Origin: Deltaproteobacteria bacterium
GTDB taxonomy: Bacteria; Desulfobacterota; Deferrimicrobia; Deferrimicrobiales; Deferrimicrobiaceae
Assembly (NCBI GenBank): GCA_017889845.1
Contig: JAGGAJ010000023.1
Location: 1-14,955, forward strand
Direction: 5' to 3'
DNA length: 14,955 nt
Shown here: piece after piece, positions 13,800 to 14,955 of the stretch
How positions within the stretch are numbered: the first letter of the stretch is position 1
Layout of the letters: every line of letters begins with the position of its first letter
Made by a program: the position numbers and the translations under genes
Notes under the pieces: model-generated
Told to the model about the DNA's origin: nothing
Databases searched by the model: none
Seen by the model: only the letters and a program-made list of their open reading frames with translations

Positions 13800-14885
13800 T
13801 CATTCCCTGGAACCGTCATCCCGAGAACTGCCGTATTCCGATGCAACGCTGTTGTAATCGCTCACTCGTCCGATGTCGAGCCAGTATTCCCGTATGGGGA
13901 AACTGACGACCTTCCCCCGTTCCGCCAGGAGCCGCTGGACCAGGTCCGTCATGTTATAGCTGACCTCTTTCGGGATGTGGCTCAGTACCGGCTTTTGAAC
14001 GAAATAGATCCCCGCGTTCACGAAAAAGGCCTGCACGGGCTTCTCGACCAGGCTTCGAATGGTCACGTCATCGCATTCCACGACACCAAACGGCACCTGG
14101 AACTCGTACAACCGGGTTCCCATGGTCAGGTCGGCCCCGTGCTCCCGGTGGAAATCGAACATCGCCCGGAAATTCACCTGGGTGAGGATGTCCCCGTTCA
14201 TCACCAACACCGTTTCCCCGGTGAAGTTCATCAGACCGAGCGCCCCGCCCGTTCCCATCGGCTTCTCTTCCGCGAGGTAGTCGATTGTTACTCCAAATTT
14301 CCGCCCATCTCCGAAATACGTGGATATCTGTTCTCCCAGGTAATGGGTCGTGATGGTGATGCTGCGGATACCCGCCCCCCGCAACTGGTTGATGATGTGT
14401 TCGAGAATGGGTTTCCCACTGACGTTCAGCATCGGCTTCGGAACATTTTCGGTCAACGGCCGTAACCGGGTTCCGCCTCCTCCCGCCATAATGACGGCGG
14501 AGAGGGGAAGCAGCTCCTCTCCCGTGAGGTCGCTGCGCAGGATCAGGTCAACCAGCTTCCCGGAGTAATCGACGACCGGCAACTGGTTGACGATAAAACC
14601 CCTCCCCGTATCCATAAGACGGAGAGCTTCGGCTCTTGTGACACCTTCCCGGGCAACCAGGGGGGTCTTGTTGCATATCATGGCGATATCTCTGTCGAAC
14701 GGGATACCCTGAAGCAAGGCCCTGCGGATATCTCCATCGGTAACGACACCGATTAACTTGTCTTCCTCTCCGCAGACCAACAGCACCCCATGACCGGATC
14801 GGTCAAGCAGTTCCACCCCCGTTGTTATGGAAATACGAGGAGAAACCGTTGCTTTGGCGAAACGCTTATACTTTTCTTCACTCAT
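13800..14885 (-). CDS. CBS-domain nucleotidyltransferase (sugar-1-phosphate, LegF/PtmE-like)
   Basis: The 361-residue protein joins two N-terminal CBS domains (about 8-60 and 65-122; one contains GVVTDGDIRRALLQG) to an NTP-transferase domain. The catalytic domain shows VIMAGGGGTRLRPLTENVPK (131-150), lysine in VPKP, and MNGDILTQ (229-236) for metal binding. Proteins of this layout make nucleotide-activated sugars; PtmE/LegF from legionaminic acid pathways is a GlcN-1-P guanylyltransferase of similar build. Which sugar is used here is unknown. Start: ATG 14885 has AGGA eight bases upstream; the alternative ATG 14915 has no site and only adds ten residues. It heads the visible part of the minus-strand glycan operon, 9 bases before the FkbM gene. 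Confidence 0.85.
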   Translation of the reverse strand: MSEEKYKRFAKATVSPRISITTGVELLDRSGHGVLLVCGEEDKLIGVVTDGDIRRALLQGIPFDRDIAMICNKTPLVAREGVTRAEALRLMDTGRGFIVNQLPVVDYSGKLVDLILRSDLTGEELLPLSAVIMAGGGGTRLRPLTENVPKPMLNVSGKPILEHIINQLRGAGIRSITITTHYLGEQISTYFGDGRKFGVTIDYLAEEKPMGTGGALGLMNFTGETVLVMNGDILTQVNFRAMFDFHREHGADLTMGTRLYEFQVPFGVVECDDVTIRSLVEKPVQAFFVNAGIYFVQKPVLSHIPKEVSYNMTDLVQRLLAERGKVVSFPIREYWLDIGRVSDYNSVASEYGSSRDDGSRE

Positions 14886-14955
14886 TCTCTTTGTCCTGGT
14901 GTGGAAATTCTGCATGCAAACTTATTGCGGGAGCGCCCTGAAGAATACGCATCAG
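14882..14955 (-). CDS. Possible 3' end of the next upstream gene (partial, uncertain)
   Basis: On the minus strand, an open frame from the window edge ends in a TGA that overlaps the nucleotidyltransferase start by four bases (ATGA), the usual join between coupled genes. A second frame is also open and ends a few bases later at 14878. Neither shows a third-position bias strong enough to choose, and no family is recognisable in 23-25 codons. The ATGA overlap favours the first frame. Confidence 0.25.
   Translation of the reverse strand, partial: DAYSSGRSRNKFACRISTPGQRE

Noticed and set aside
1..14955. CRISPR arrays, tRNA or rRNA genes, insertion sequence ends
   Set aside because: No regularly spaced repeats, cloverleaf or rRNA-like sequence, or transposase-like frame was recognised.

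Overview
The window reads as chromosomal DNA of an anaerobic, Gram-negative, GC-rich bacterium, most likely of deltaproteobacterial (Desulfobacterota) type. The signs are an electron-bifurcating NfnAB transhydrogenase pair, the 3' end of a 2-hydroxyacyl-CoA dehydratase-family gene, a TAT-exported DUF362 protein, an outer-membrane-type lipoprotein and a surface glycan cluster. This placement is an inference from gene content and composition. No rRNA, tRNA, CRISPR array, insertion sequence or phage gene was seen.

Layout. (A) 1-321, plus strand: C-terminus of a 2-hydroxyacyl-CoA dehydratase-like subunit, closed by a hairpin at its stop codon. (B) 333-7399, minus strand. In transcription order: a AAA+-fold protein whose nucleotide-binding motifs have decayed, a DUF362 protein, a PqqD-like protein, a rho-independent terminator, a SurA-like lipoprotein without a parvulin domain, a TlpA-type thioredoxin, the ribosome-assembly GTPase EngB, and then NfnA and NfnB. 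(C) 7421-8649, plus strand: a divergent promoter followed by a GT2 dolichyl-phosphate-mannose-synthase-like glycosyltransferase overlapping a DUF2304 membrane protein. (D) 8656-14955, minus strand: a tightly packed surface polysaccharide operon. It runs CBS-nucleotidyltransferase, FkbM methyltransferase, capsule-biosynthesis-like protein, GT4 glycosyltransferase, and a second glycosyltransferase that is clearly more AT-rich. It ends at a short GC-rich coding remnant of another gene.

How they work together. NfnAB links NADH, NADPH and ferredoxin pools, and the dehydratase-family gene fits fermentative or anaerobic acyl-CoA metabolism. The lipoprotein and the thioredoxin both act in the envelope and may assist protein folding and disulfide chemistry. 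Region D would make an activated sugar (nucleotidyltransferase), assemble it (two glycosyltransferases and the capsule-like protein) and methylate it (FkbM), giving a strain-variable surface glycan. The GT2/DUF2304 pair probably glycosylates a lipid carrier.

The least explained part is the AAA-DUF362-PqqD trio (5184-7399). It combines a probable pseudo-ATPase, an exported protein of unknown function and a PqqD-like peptide-binding domain, with no radical SAM enzyme or precursor peptide in view. It is the best candidate here for an undescribed system.
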